The notes under the pieces are model-generated. The model saw only the letters and a program-made list of their open reading frames with translations, had not been told where the DNA came from and searched no databases. Of a DNA stretch of 14,179 nucleotides, positions 6,862-14,179 are shown piece by piece. Source of the stretch: CAZYMF01 sp964648215 (GTDB taxonomy: Bacteria > Desulfobacterota > Binatia > HRBIN30 > JACQVA1); NCBI GenBank assembly GCA_964648215.1, contig CAZYMF010000123.1:1-14179 (forward strand), written 5' to 3'. Within the stretch, counting starts at the first letter, position 1; every line of letters begins with the position of its first letter. The position numbers and the translations under genes are program-made.

Positions 6862-7173
6862 GTGGCGGATTCGTCGGAAACCCTGCTGCAGCGACAGCAG
6901 GCCGAGCTCGCCGGCGAGCTCGAGCGGACGTACCGACGCGACTTGCTCCTGGCCGTGATCATCGCCGTGCTGGGCGCCGGCGTGCTCTGGTTCCTCTTCG
7001 GCCGTCCCTGTCTGCGAGCCGCTTCCTTCCTGGGGCACGTCTGGTGCGTGCAGGTCGGCCCTTGGAGCTATACCCGCCTGGTGGTCCTCTTGGTGGCCAA
7101 TCTCGCCGTGACTGCGCCTTTGAGCTTTCGCGGACTGCGTGGCCGGCGGCGCAGGCGCTTCTGGGCGTTCTGA
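6862..7173 (+). CDS. Small two-helix membrane protein, function unknown
   Basis: About 103 residues, not recognised as a named family. A charged, Gln/Glu-rich N-terminus (about 1-27, possibly helical: LLQRQQAELAGELERTYRR) precedes a first membrane helix at about 28-46 (LLLAVIIAVLGAGVLWFLF). A short loop with two Cys follows, then a second helix at about 72-88 (RLVVLLVANLAVTAPLSF) and a strongly basic tail (RGRRRRRFWAF). By the positive-inside rule the basic tail and the R-containing N-terminal side should both be cytoplasmic. I chose GTG at 6862 because GGGGA lies 7 nt upstream. A TTG at 6841, overlapping the GH1 stop as TTGA, would add 7 residues. It probably shares a transcript with the GH1 gene. 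Confidence 0.55.
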   Translation: MADSSETLLQRQQAELAGELERTYRRDLLLAVIIAVLGAGVLWFLFGRPCLRAASFLGHVWCVQVGPWSYTRLVVLLVANLAVTAPLSFRGLRGRRRRRFWAF

Positions 7174-7233
7174 TGTGGGCTGACACGGTTGCAAGCGCGC
7201 GGCGGGCGCCGTAAAGGGAGGCGCAACTGCCGC

Positions 7234-7242
7234 GAGAGGAGG
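7234..7242 (+). promoter_or_regulatory. Strong Shine-Dalgarno site that fixes the start of the AttH/CrtC-like gene
   Basis: GAGAGGAGG ends 6 nt before the ATG at 7249. It favours that start over an in-frame ATG at 7189, which would add an Arg-rich 20-residue segment with no conserved look. Confidence 0.7.
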
Positions 7243-7248
7243 CTGCCC

Positions 7249-8373
7249 ATGCTGTCGCGATTCGATGATTACCCCATTCACCAGACTCCCGAGCCGATCG
7301 CACATCCCGCTTCCAGCGATCGCAATGCCTACGATCGGTACTGGTTCAACGGCTACGCCGCCGACGGCGAGTTCTACTTCGCTATCGGCGCCGCTCTCTA
7401 TCCCAACCTCGGCATCATGGACTGCGGCTTCTCCATTGTTCGCGACGGCGTGCAGCACTCGTTTCACGCTTCGCGCCGCGCCCCGCGGGAGCCGGGCGAG
7501 GTCGAGGTCGGTCCCTTCAAGATCCACGTCCTCGAGCCCATGCGGCGGGCGCGCGTGACGATCGCCGACAACGACACCGGGATCGCCTGCGACCTGACCT
7601 TCCAGCCGCGTACGGCGAACGTGCAGGAGGGTCGCCAGACGGCGCACCGGGCGGGACGCGTCATGATGGACGCCACGCGTTTCGATCAGTTCGGTCGCTG
7701 GCAGGGCGAGATTCGCTACGACGGCCGCTCCCTGGCCATCGACCCGGGCCACGTCTACGGCACCAAGGATCGCTCGTGGGGAATTCGTCCGGTGGGTCTG
7801 CCCGATCCCGGCCCGGCCCCCAACTACGAGCTGCCGCAGTTCTTCTTCATCTGGACGCCGCTGCAGTGGCAGAGTCGGTGCACCCTGGCCAGCGTGTTCG
7901 AGGAGGCCGACGGTCGCATGTGGCACTGGGACGGAGCGATCCTGCCGGCCTACGAGTCTGCCGACGACATCCCCGGCGTCGAGGACCCGGCGACCCGCCA
8001 CCTTCTCGGCGTCGAGCACCGCCTCAGCTTTCGCCCCGGGACGCGCCGGATCAGCGCCGCCGAGATCACGCTGGTCGAGCCCGGCGGTGTCCGCGAGGTG
8101 ATTCAGCTCGAGCCGCTCCTGTGCTTTCAGATGAAGGGAATCGGCTACACGCACGCCGAGTGGGGCCACGGCATGTGGAAGGGCGAGCTCGTCGTCGGCG
8201 GCGAATCGTGGCGCAGCGACGACCTCGATCCGATGGCGCTGGATACCCAGCACGTGCAGCAGGTGGTGAAGGCGCGTCTCGGCAAGGAAGTGGGGGTCGG
8301 CGTCATCGAGCAGTTCATCCTCGGGCCGCACGCGCGCTACGGGTTCAAGGAGATTCTCGACCCCGCGGGGTGA
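7249..8373 (+). CDS. AttH/CrtC-like (lipocalin-related, DUF7065/7064-type) protein
   Basis: A 374-residue protein with no signal peptide and no transmembrane helix. It resembles uncharacterised proteins related to the AttH/hydroxyneurosporene-synthase (CrtC) beta-barrel fold, often found near lipid- or CoA-metabolising genes. Landmarks are an N-terminal WFNGYAADGEFYFAIGAALYPN (32-53), GTKDRSWGIRP (171-181, the GxxDRSWGxR signature of this fold), the FFFIWTPLQW stretch (198-207), MWHWDGAILP (224-233) and a conserved-looking C-terminal YTHAEWGHGMWKGEL (300-314). The aromatic and His-rich segments suggest a hydrophobic ligand or hydration-type chemistry, but no reaction can be assigned. The family call is from memory of motifs, so confidence is moderate. 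It follows the small membrane protein by 75 nt and precedes an alpha/beta hydrolase. Confidence 0.8.
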   Translation: MLSRFDDYPIHQTPEPIAHPASSDRNAYDRYWFNGYAADGEFYFAIGAALYPNLGIMDCGFSIVRDGVQHSFHASRRAPREPGEVEVGPFKIHVLEPMRRARVTIADNDTGIACDLTFQPRTANVQEGRQTAHRAGRVMMDATRFDQFGRWQGEIRYDGRSLAIDPGHVYGTKDRSWGIRPVGLPDPGPAPNYELPQFFFIWTPLQWQSRCTLASVFEEADGRMWHWDGAILPAYESADDIPGVEDPATRHLLGVEHRLSFRPGTRRISAAEITLVEPGGVREVIQLEPLLCFQMKGIGYTHAEWGHGMWKGELVVGGESWRSDDLDPMALDTQHVQQVVKARLGKEVGVGVIEQFILGPHARYGFKEILDPAG

Positions 8374-8391
8374 GCCGTCGGGCTTGTCCTC

Positions 8392-8421
8392 GCGTAGTTT
8401 CGCGCTGCGTAGTTCCACGCT
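8392..8421 (+). repeat. Tandem 15-base imperfect direct repeat
   Basis: GCGTAGTTTCGCGCT (8392-8406) is followed immediately by GCGTAGTTCCACGCT (8407-8421), 13 of 15 identical. It sits in the gap between the AttH/CrtC-like gene and the hydrolase gene, upstream of the latter's start. Its role is unknown; each unit can form only a small hairpin (GCG...CGC). Confidence 0.6.
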
Positions 8422-8462
8422 CTTGATCGCAACGGCGAAGTGTGACGGAGATCTCTCCGGCA

Positions 8463-9455
8463 ATGTCGCCGATGTCGATCCACAAGCGAGTGTGGGGAGA
8501 GGGCGAGCCGGTGATCGCCCTGCACCCGCTCGGCCTCGAGTCGTCGGGCTTCGCCGGCTTCGGCAAGGCCCTGGCGCGCCGGGGCAAGCGTACGATCGCG
8601 GTGGACCTGCCCGGCTTCGGCCGCAGCCCCGCCCCCAACGCGCCGCTCACGCCGGCGGTGCTGGCGCAGCCGGTGATCGCGATGGCGCGGGCGATGCGGC
8701 CGCGCCCCACCATCGTCGGCATCTCTCTCGGGGGCCGCGTTGCCCTCGAAGCCGCGTTGACGGCGCCCGAGGCCTTCCGCTCCGTCATCGCCATCGCTCC
8801 CTACCTGCCGTGGCTGCGCTATCGCTGGTTGTTTCAGGCCGGGTATCTTCTGGATCCGCGCCTTGCCGGCCTGTTCCCGTTGGAGCGCATCTGGCCGTTG
8901 CTGCGTCTGCTGTCGGGCGCGCTCGAGCGGGTGCCGCAGCTACGCGACGACGAGCTGGCGCAGGCGGGTATGCGGCTGGTCTACTACTTCGCCTGCCCGG
9001 CCACGCGCGCCAGCTTCCTGTCGGCCACGCGCGAGCTGGCCCTCGATCCGCCCCTCGGTAGGAACGGCCTGTGGACCCGCCTCCGCAAGCTCGCCGTTCC
9101 GGCCGCGTTCGTGTGGGGCGAGCGCGACGGGCTGGTGAGCGTGCGTTTCGCCGCTCGCACCGCGCAGGTGCTGCCCCGCTCGCGTCAGCTCCGCCTCCCT
9201 TGCCTCGGCCACTGGTTGAACGGGCGCCACCATCGCTGCCTGGCCGAGACCGTGGCTTGCCTGCTCGACGACCCGGCTCGCGCCGGCGCGCCGCTGCGCA
9301 TGGTCGGCTCCCGCCGGCGCCGCCCGCGCTTCGAGACGGTCGGGTGCCTTCTCGACGACGCGCCTCCCGAGGCCGCGATCGCCCCGCTGAGTAGGCGTCC
9401 ACGTTCCTCGCGGCGACGGCGGCCGACCGCCCTGCGCGTCAAGGCGATCCGCTAG
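8463..9455 (+). CDS. Alpha/beta-fold hydrolase
   Basis: A serine hydrolase of the alpha/beta fold, 330 residues from ATG 8463. The oxyanion loop is HPLG (21-24), the nucleophile elbow GISLG (86-90) gives S88, the acid is probably D212 in WGERDGLV, and the base is H240 in CLGHWLN, so the triad is complete. The Trp/Leu-rich stretch about 111-160 would be the lid. The fold should end near residue 260. The remaining 70 residues are an Arg-rich tail that repeats the last helix word: ETVACLLDD (252-260) and ETVGCLLDD (281-289). The start is uncertain. GTG 8442 gives 7 more residues without a good ribosome site; ATG 8463 has GGAG 12 nt upstream. The substrate (ester, epoxide or C-C bond) is unknown. 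It converges on the symporter gene. Confidence 0.87.
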   Translation: MSPMSIHKRVWGEGEPVIALHPLGLESSGFAGFGKALARRGKRTIAVDLPGFGRSPAPNAPLTPAVLAQPVIAMARAMRPRPTIVGISLGGRVALEAALTAPEAFRSVIAIAPYLPWLRYRWLFQAGYLLDPRLAGLFPLERIWPLLRLLSGALERVPQLRDDELAQAGMRLVYYFACPATRASFLSATRELALDPPLGRNGLWTRLRKLAVPAAFVWGERDGLVSVRFAARTAQVLPRSRQLRLPCLGHWLNGRHHRCLAETVACLLDDPARAGAPLRMVGSRRRRPRFETVGCLLDDAPPEAAIAPLSRRPRSSRRRRPTALRVKAIR

Positions 9456-9555
9456 CTTCGCATCGGCGACCCCACGCTCCTTCGTTCGCGCTGTCCCAGG
9501 GAAGCATCCTGTCCCCGCAGTTCGTTGAAAGAACTCACGGCTGCTCTCTCGAACC

Positions 9556-9572
9556 CCTCTCTTTGGGAGAGG
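9556..9572. terminator. Short hairpin in the convergent gap; possible bidirectional terminator
   Basis: CCTCTC at 9556-9561 pairs with GAGAGG at 9567-9572 around a 5-nt loop, in the 150-nt gap between the converging hydrolase and symporter genes. The rest of the gap is unremarkable apart from a pyrimidine-rich stretch at 9575-9607 (CTACCCTCCC, then CTAACCCTCCC). Neither side has a clean U-run, so the call rests mainly on position. Confidence 0.4.
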
Positions 9573-9605
9573 AACCTTCTTCCTACCCTCCCTTCCTAAC
9601 CCTCC

Positions 9606-11081
9606 CTAGGTCGTTGTCCCCTGCTCGAGGTTGCGGCGGGTGAGCGCGGCCAGCGTGGAGAGGTGCTGCTCGCGCGTGATGCGGTAGCGGGACAGGCACA
9701 CCAGGCTGAGCAGATAGAGCACCATGAGAATGGGGGCAACGACCAGGCCGAGCTGGAAGAGCTTCTGTCCCGGCACGGCACCCGCGGCGGCGCCGCGAGG
9801 GAAGCCGATCGCGTCGAGACCGACACCGGCGAGGAATCCCCCGAGGCCGGAGGTCGCCTTGCCGACGAACGCGATCGCCGCGACGAACATGCCTTCTTGG
9901 CGCCTGCCCGTGTCGAGCTCGTGCTCGTCGACGATGTCGGCAATCATCGAGGCTACGGTGATCCCGATGGTGACGACGATGGTGACCATGCACAGGGCGT
10001 GGACGAACATGATGGGCAGCAGCGCGGGGGCGCCGTTCTCCGGCATGACGCCGACGAAACGCAGAAACACCGGCAAGGGGCCGATGAGGCATCCCGCGGT
10101 CGCCAGACCGAGGACCGTTCTCTTCTTGTCGAAGCGCGCCGTCAGCGGCCGCGCCAGTGCGAAGGCGAGGATCACCGCGATCGCCAGGGCGTAGACGAGC
10201 ACGGCGATCTGGGCGGTGGAGAAGCCCCAGAAGTAGGTGTTCATGTAGAGCCCGATCACGTCGTTGAACCCGGCCGCCACGGCGGCAAAGAGGGCGCCGA
10301 GCACGAGCATCCGATACGAAGGATTGCGAAGCACGGAGCGTGCCTCCGCCCACAGTTGCCCCCAAGATGCGGGTGCCCTTGGCGCCGGCGATCGCATCGT
10401 GGGGATCAGGCGGTGCGTGCCGAGGCTGCAAGTGAGGATGGCGGTGAAGATCAGCACCGCCCCGGCGTAAGCGAAATGCCCGTAGGCCTGCGGGTCGAAG
10501 CGCCCGTCGGCAAACGACGGCGACGGCGCGAAGAAGTAGAGGTAGCCGAGCTGCGCCGTCAGCAGCCCGCCCATCCAGCCGAAGAGGTAGCGGAAGCTGA
10601 CCATGGAGGTGCGCTCGTCGTAGTCGGTGGTGATCTCGGGAACCATCGAGTCGCTGGGGATGGCGTAGAAGGTCATGCATACCCGCACGCCGACGGCGAA
10701 CGCGGCGAGCCAGGCGAAGAGCCCGGTGGGGCCGAGCCCCGCCGGCGGGTTGAAGAGCAGGACGAAGCAGACGGCCATCGGCAGCGCGGCGAAGTACATG
10801 AACGGGTGACGACGGCCCCAGCGGGAGTGGAAGCCATCGGAGATCGAGCCGACGAGAGGATCGGTGATCGCGTCGACACACAGAGCGAGGAAGATCGCCG
10901 CGCCGCTCAGCGTTCCCGGCACGCCGAGCACCTGGTTGTAGTAGAAGAGCAGGAAGACGTTGAACGAGGCGCTCTTCGTGCCTTCCGCGACGGAGCCGAT
11001 GCCGTAGTAGAGCTTGGTGGAGAGAGGGACCGGGCTCGCCGCGGTTTCCGCTGTTGTGCGCACCGGCAGACTCGACAGCAT
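9606..11081 (-). CDS. MelB-like (GPH family) cation:substrate symporter, MFS superfamily
   Basis: A 491-residue polytopic inner-membrane transporter with about 12 predicted helices. The N-terminal part carries the GPH hallmark: YGIGSVAEG (26-34) and DAITDPLVGSISDGFHSRWGRRHPF (70-94). D70 and D74 match the two cation-coordinating Asp residues of MelB (D55, D59), and SRWGRRHP is the cytoplasmic loop motif. FYAIPSDSMVPEITTDYDERT (138-158) and ADIVDEHELDTGRRQEGMF (about 385-403) are the conserved loops of each half. Sodium- or proton-coupled uptake of a sugar or sugar-like compound is the family expectation; the actual substrate is unknown. The ATG at 11081 has no obvious ribosome site, and an in-frame GTG six codons in is an alternative. 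It lies 91 nt downstream of gluQ, with an inverted repeat between them. Confidence 0.92.
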   Translation of the reverse strand: MLSSLPVRTTAETAASPVPLSTKLYYGIGSVAEGTKSASFNVFLLFYYNQVLGVPGTLSGAAIFLALCVDAITDPLVGSISDGFHSRWGRRHPFMYFAALPMAVCFVLLFNPPAGLGPTGLFAWLAAFAVGVRVCMTFYAIPSDSMVPEITTDYDERTSMVSFRYLFGWMGGLLTAQLGYLYFFAPSPSFADGRFDPQAYGHFAYAGAVLIFTAILTCSLGTHRLIPTMRSPAPRAPASWGQLWAEARSVLRNPSYRMLVLGALFAAVAAGFNDVIGLYMNTYFWGFSTAQIAVLVYALAIAVILAFALARPLTARFDKKRTVLGLATAGCLIGPLPVFLRFVGVMPENGAPALLPIMFVHALCMVTIVVTIGITVASMIADIVDEHELDTGRRQEGMFVAAIAFVGKATSGLGGFLAGVGLDAIGFPRGAAAGAVPGQKLFQLGLVVAPILMVLYLLSLVCLSRYRITREQHLSTLAALTRRNLEQGTTT

Positions 11082-11119
11082 TCGCGCATCTGGGTCAAGC
11101 GGGGAAGCGAAAAGTGAAG

Positions 11120-11178
11120 AGCTGAAGGCGAAAAGCCGGAAGTGGCGCCGGGCCGACCTGAGCTTTTCGCCTTCAGCT
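11120..11178. repeat. Perfect 17-bp inverted repeat at the gluQ 3' end, copy B of the gene-end repeats
   Basis: AGCTGAAGGCGAAAAGC (11120-11136) and its exact complement (11162-11178) flank a 25-nt loop. On the minus strand the arm at 11162-11178 contains the last codons and TGA stop (11173-11175) of gluQ, and the stem lies before the symporter start. Positions 11124-11142 match the element at 837-855 in 17 of 19 bases. It could act as a terminator or processing signal between gluQ and the symporter gene. Confidence 0.75.
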
Positions 11179-12147
11179 TTGAGCCTTCGACTCGGCCCCG
11201 GAACGCGGCAGCCGCAGCTCGCGGCGCCCGCGCAGGGCGGTGATGTCGAACCCCTGGCGCAGCGCGCCCGGCGTGATTCGGCGGGCTCGCTCGGTGCCGG
11301 GGAGGTCGAGACCGCGTGCCAGGCGGGTGATGACGGTGGCGGCCGCGATTCCGCTCTCGCGCTGCCCGCGCAGCGTGTGGCGGGAATCCCGCTTCTGCAG
11401 CCGCGCGCCGTCGGCGTCGACGACCAGAGGTACGTGGGCGAACGCGGGCGCGCGGCCGCCCAGCATCTCGGCGAGCAGCGCCTGGCGCGGCGCGGAGTCG
11501 AGCAGGTCGACGCCGCGAATCACCTCGGTCACGCCCATGGCGAGATCGTCGACGACCACGGCGAGCTGGTAGGCGTAGACGCCGTCGCCGCGCTTGAGGA
11601 CGAAGTCGCCGACCGCTTGTGCCACCTGCTGCCGTACGGATCCCTGCAGGAGATCGTGCACGCTCACTGCGCGCTCGGGCAGGGCGAGGCGAACGGCGGG
11701 CGGCCGCCGCCACGGCCGCGGGCGCATTCCCAACGGGCGGCAGGTGCCGGGGTAGCGCGGTCCCTCCTCGCCCGCGTGCGGGGCGCTGGCAATCTCGGCG
11801 ATCTCTCGCCGCGAGCAGTCGCACAGGTAGGTGAGCCCCTGCGCCGCGAGCGCGGTGATCGCCGCCTCGTAGCGAGCGACGCGTTCGGATTGGCGGTAGG
11901 GGCCGCGCCGGCCGCCGACGTCGGGCCCCTCGTCCCAATCGAGGCCGAGCCAGCGCAGATCGTCGAGCTGGCGCGCCTCGCTGCCGGCGACGACGCGGGG
12001 GCTGTCGATGTCCTCGACGCGCAGGATCAACGAGCCGCCGGCCGCGCGCGCCCGCAGCCAGGCGACGAGCGCGGTCAGCGCCGAGCCCAGGTGCAGATCG
12101 CCGGTGGGCGACGGCGCGAAGCGACCGCGATAGGGAAGAGCGCTCAC
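11173..12147 (-). CDS. gluQ: Glutamyl-Q tRNA(Asp) synthetase
   Basis: A GluRS-like protein lacking the anticodon-binding domain. It attaches glutamate to the queuosine base at position 34 of tRNA(Asp) in the cytoplasm. The length of 324 residues is close to the roughly 300 of the family, against about 470 or more for true GluRS. The class I signature is PSPTGDLHLGS (12-22, HIGH = HLGS). The zinc site CxC...Y...C is C109, C111, Y132 and C136, characteristic of GluQRS. VEDID (44-48), DFVLKRGDGVYAYQLAVVVDD (191-211) and RGVDLL (221-226) match the family, and the KMSKS loop is reduced to QKRDS (241-245). The start is a GTG at 12147 without a visible ribosome site; a leaderless message is possible. 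The final residues ESKAQS come from the repeat arm. Confidence 0.94.
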   Translation of the reverse strand: MSALPYRGRFAPSPTGDLHLGSALTALVAWLRARAAGGSLILRVEDIDSPRVVAGSEARQLDDLRWLGLDWDEGPDVGGRRGPYRQSERVARYEAAITALAAQGLTYLCDCSRREIAEIASAPHAGEEGPRYPGTCRPLGMRPRPWRRPPAVRLALPERAVSVHDLLQGSVRQQVAQAVGDFVLKRGDGVYAYQLAVVVDDLAMGVTEVIRGVDLLDSAPRQALLAEMLGGRAPAFAHVPLVVDADGARLQKRDSRHTLRGQRESGIAAATVITRLARGLDLPGTERARRITPGALRQGFDITALRGRRELRLPRSGAESKAQS

Positions 12148-12261
12148 GGCGCTACGATACAGAAAAATGTCCGGGAGTCTTCCTCGTCGCGTCCCGTCGT
12201 CCCGCGTGGTGTTGCATCGGCGCCGGACCTATTGTATCTCTCCATCCGGATTCACGGATAG
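12148..12261. other. Divergent promoter region between gluQ and the ArsR-methyltransferase operon
   Basis: A 114-nt gap that must start transcription both ways. GATACA (12156-12161) and TGTATC (12233-12238) are mirror images about 70 nt apart; each could be part of a -10 element, one facing each gene. For gluQ this places TATCGT (12153-12158, complement) about 5 nt from the GTG start, compatible with a leaderless message. For the other direction TTGCAT (12212-12217) is a poor -35 candidate. All of this is by eye. Confidence 0.4.
12244..12259. promoter_or_regulatory. Candidate operator upstream of the ArsR-methyltransferase gene
   Basis: ATCCG (12244-12248) and CGGAT (12255-12259) form a 5+6+5 inverted repeat (ATCCGGATTCACGGAT) ending 2 nt before the annotated start. 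ArsR-family proteins bind such imperfect palindromes, and the site would cover the promoter-proximal or ribosome-binding region. It could also be chance in GC-rich DNA. Confidence 0.3.
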
Positions 12262-13295
12262 ATGATGATGGAAAGCCCGCCGATGCTGAGCTGGATGGAG
12301 TCGCTTGCCGACGCCGCCCGCGCGCGCCTGCTGCGGCTCGTGGAGCGGCAGGAGTTGGCGGTCGCCGAGCTCTGCGGCGTGCTGCAGCTGCCGCAATCGA
12401 CGGTCAGCCGGCACCTCAAGGTGTTGGCCCACGACGGTTGGGTATCGGTGCGTTCGGAGGGCACCAGCCGGCTCTACCGGCTGGCGTTCGACGGAAAAGA
12501 CCCGGCGGCGCGCCGGCTCTGGGCGCTGCTGCGGGAGCAGATCGGCGCCACCGCCGCGGCGGCACACGACGACCAGCGCCTGGCCAGCATCCTCGCCAAG
12601 CGCCGGAGCCGCTCACGCGCCTTCTTCAGCTCCGCCGCCGGACAGTGGGATCGCCTGCGGCGCGACATGTTCGGCGAGCGCTTCGACCTGCTGGCCCTGG
12701 CCGGCCTGCTCGACGAGGACTGGACGGTGGCCGATCTCGGCTGCGGCACCGGGCAGATCGCCGCGACGCTGGCGCCCTTTGTCGCTCGCGTCATCGCCGT
12801 CGAGAGCTCGGCGGCGATGCTCAAGGCGGCGCAGCGGCGCTTGGAAGGTGCCGGCAACGTCGAGCTGCGGGCGGGCGAGCTGGAAGCGCTCCCGATCGAC
12901 GACGCCGACCTCGACGCGGCGGCGATCGTTCTCGTCCTGCACCACGTCCCGGATCCCGTGGCGGTGCTGCGCGAGACCGCGCGCGCCTTGCGGCCGAGCG
13001 GGCGTCTGCTGCTGGTCGACATGTTCCGCCACGACCGCCGGGAGTATCAGCAGCAGATGGGGCACGTCTGGCTCGGCTTCGAGCCCGAGCAGACGGAGGA
13101 TTGGCTGTGCCAGGCAGGCTTCGAACGACCGCGTGTGCGGGCTCTGCCGCCGGAGGCGGCGGCGAAGGGGCCGGCTCTGTTCGCGGCGACGGCGCGGCGA
13201 GCGAACGGGAATGGAAAGCAAGAGTCGAAAGTCGATGGTCGAAGGTCGAGGAGCAGAGGCCAAGCAGAAAACTCGAGAGGAGAACGGAGGAGAGT

Positions 13296-13299
<4 letters not shown>
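12262..13299 (+). CDS. ArsR-type HTH regulator fused to SAM-dependent methyltransferase domain (SahR-like)
   Basis: 345 residues. Residues about 10-80 form an ArsR winged helix (ELAVAELCGVLQLPQSTVSR; recognition helix PQSTVSRHLKVL at 44-55; wing WVSVRSEGTSRLYRL). A class I methyltransferase domain at about 118-312 follows: motif I VADLGCGTGQIA (156-167), acidic E181 after the second strand, the HHVPDP region (227-232) and a LLVDMFRH segment (250-257). The gene overlaps the start of ahcY by 4 nt. In proteobacteria SahR, an ArsR-family repressor, controls ahcY in response to S-adenosylhomocysteine, and the methyltransferase-like domain is the natural SAH/SAM sensor. I infer that role here; a true methyltransferase remains possible. 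The last 31 residues (NGNGKQESKVDGRRSR...) are encoded by repeat-type DNA and lie outside the fold. In-frame starts at 12262, 12265, 12268 and 12283 are all possible. Confidence 0.88.
13224..13250 (+). repeat. GTCGAA-type tandem repeat inside the 3' end of the regulator gene
   Basis: The motif GTCGA occurs four times in 27 bases: GTCGAAA, GTCGATG, GTCGAAG and GTCGAG, with starts at 13224, 13231, 13238/13239 and 13245. Its A/G-rich style matches the repeats after the ClC gene (AGTCGAAGGCGAG). It encodes part of the non-conserved tail of the SahR-like protein and precedes the ahcY ribosome site. Confidence 0.55.
13286..13299 (+). promoter_or_regulatory. ahcY ribosome-binding site and ATGA stop/start overlap
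   Basis: GGAGGAGAG (13286-13294) precedes ATG 13296, with 5 nt between GGAGG and the start. The ATG shares bases with the TGA of the upstream gene (ATGA, 13296-13299). This arrangement normally couples translation of the two proteins. Confidence 0.8.

Positions 13300-14179
<880 letters not shown>

Noticed and set aside
7189..7248. Upstream ATG for the AttH/CrtC-like gene
   Set aside because: It would add an Arg-rich 20-residue leader read through the GAGAGGAGG ribosome site, which clearly serves ATG 7249.
6793..8463. Very long open frame (556 codons) on the minus strand opposite GH1, the small membrane protein and the AttH/CrtC-like gene
   Set aside because: Low-complexity Arg/Ala/Asp-rich translation with no recognisable domain; typical antisense shadow in GC-rich DNA over plus-strand genes with clear motifs.
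9606..11081. Linking the symporter to the GH1 glycosidase as a sugar-utilisation locus
   Set aside because: The two genes are 2.8 kb apart on opposite strands with unrelated genes between; no regulator or second sugar enzyme supports a shared locus.
9663..11117. Long open frame (484 codons) on the plus strand opposite the symporter
   Set aside because: The translation is rich in His, Asp, Glu, Arg and Gly with no fold; the minus-strand frame has clear GPH-family motifs and helices.

Overview
This is a GC-rich chromosomal segment from a bacterium. It is densely coded, with short intergenic gaps (none over 300 bases) and G/C-rich third codon positions. The gene set suggests an environmental, lipid- and CoA-metabolising organism of deltaproteobacterial or Binatota type: an ACAD10/11-like acyl-CoA dehydrogenase, short-chain dehydrogenases, an AttH/CrtC-like protein, an alpha/beta hydrolase, and a methyltransferase-fused ArsR regulator next to ahcY. 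The lineage is inferred from gene style and intergenic repeat style only; there is no rRNA or other phylogenetic marker. I saw no tRNA, rRNA, CRISPR array, transposase or phage gene.

Layout. (1) 1-820, plus: the C-terminal part of an acyl-CoA dehydrogenase cut by the window edge. (2) 939-3253, minus, read right to left: a 152-residue thiamine-diphosphate-enzyme remnant with a large internal in-frame deletion, an extended SDR (NAD-dependent epimerase type), and a classical SDR overlapping it by 17 nt. (3) 3495-9455, plus: a ClC-type anion channel/transporter with CBS and RCK_C domains, a GH1 beta-glycosidase, a small two-helix membrane protein, an AttH/CrtC-like protein and an alpha/beta hydrolase. 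(4) 9606-12147, minus: glutamyl-Q tRNA(Asp) synthetase (gluQ), then a MelB-like (GPH family) cation:substrate symporter. (5) 12262-14179, plus: an ArsR-HTH/SAM-methyltransferase fusion (SahR-like) coupled by an ATGA overlap to ahcY, which runs off the window.

How they work together. The best-supported functional unit is the last one: a probable S-adenosylhomocysteine-sensing regulator directly preceding S-adenosylhomocysteine hydrolase. The minus-strand SDR group looks like one transcription unit whose first gene has lost its catalytic core. The plus-strand genes from ClC to the hydrolase are co-directional, but they do not form a pathway I can name.

The most unusual non-genic signal is a family of short purine-rich and inverted repeats at the 3' ends of genes (821-949, 5495-5516, 11120-11178, 13224-13250). 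In three places they form the C-terminal codons and/or stop codon of the adjacent gene. The oddest gene is the internally deleted ThDP enzyme at 2795-3253.
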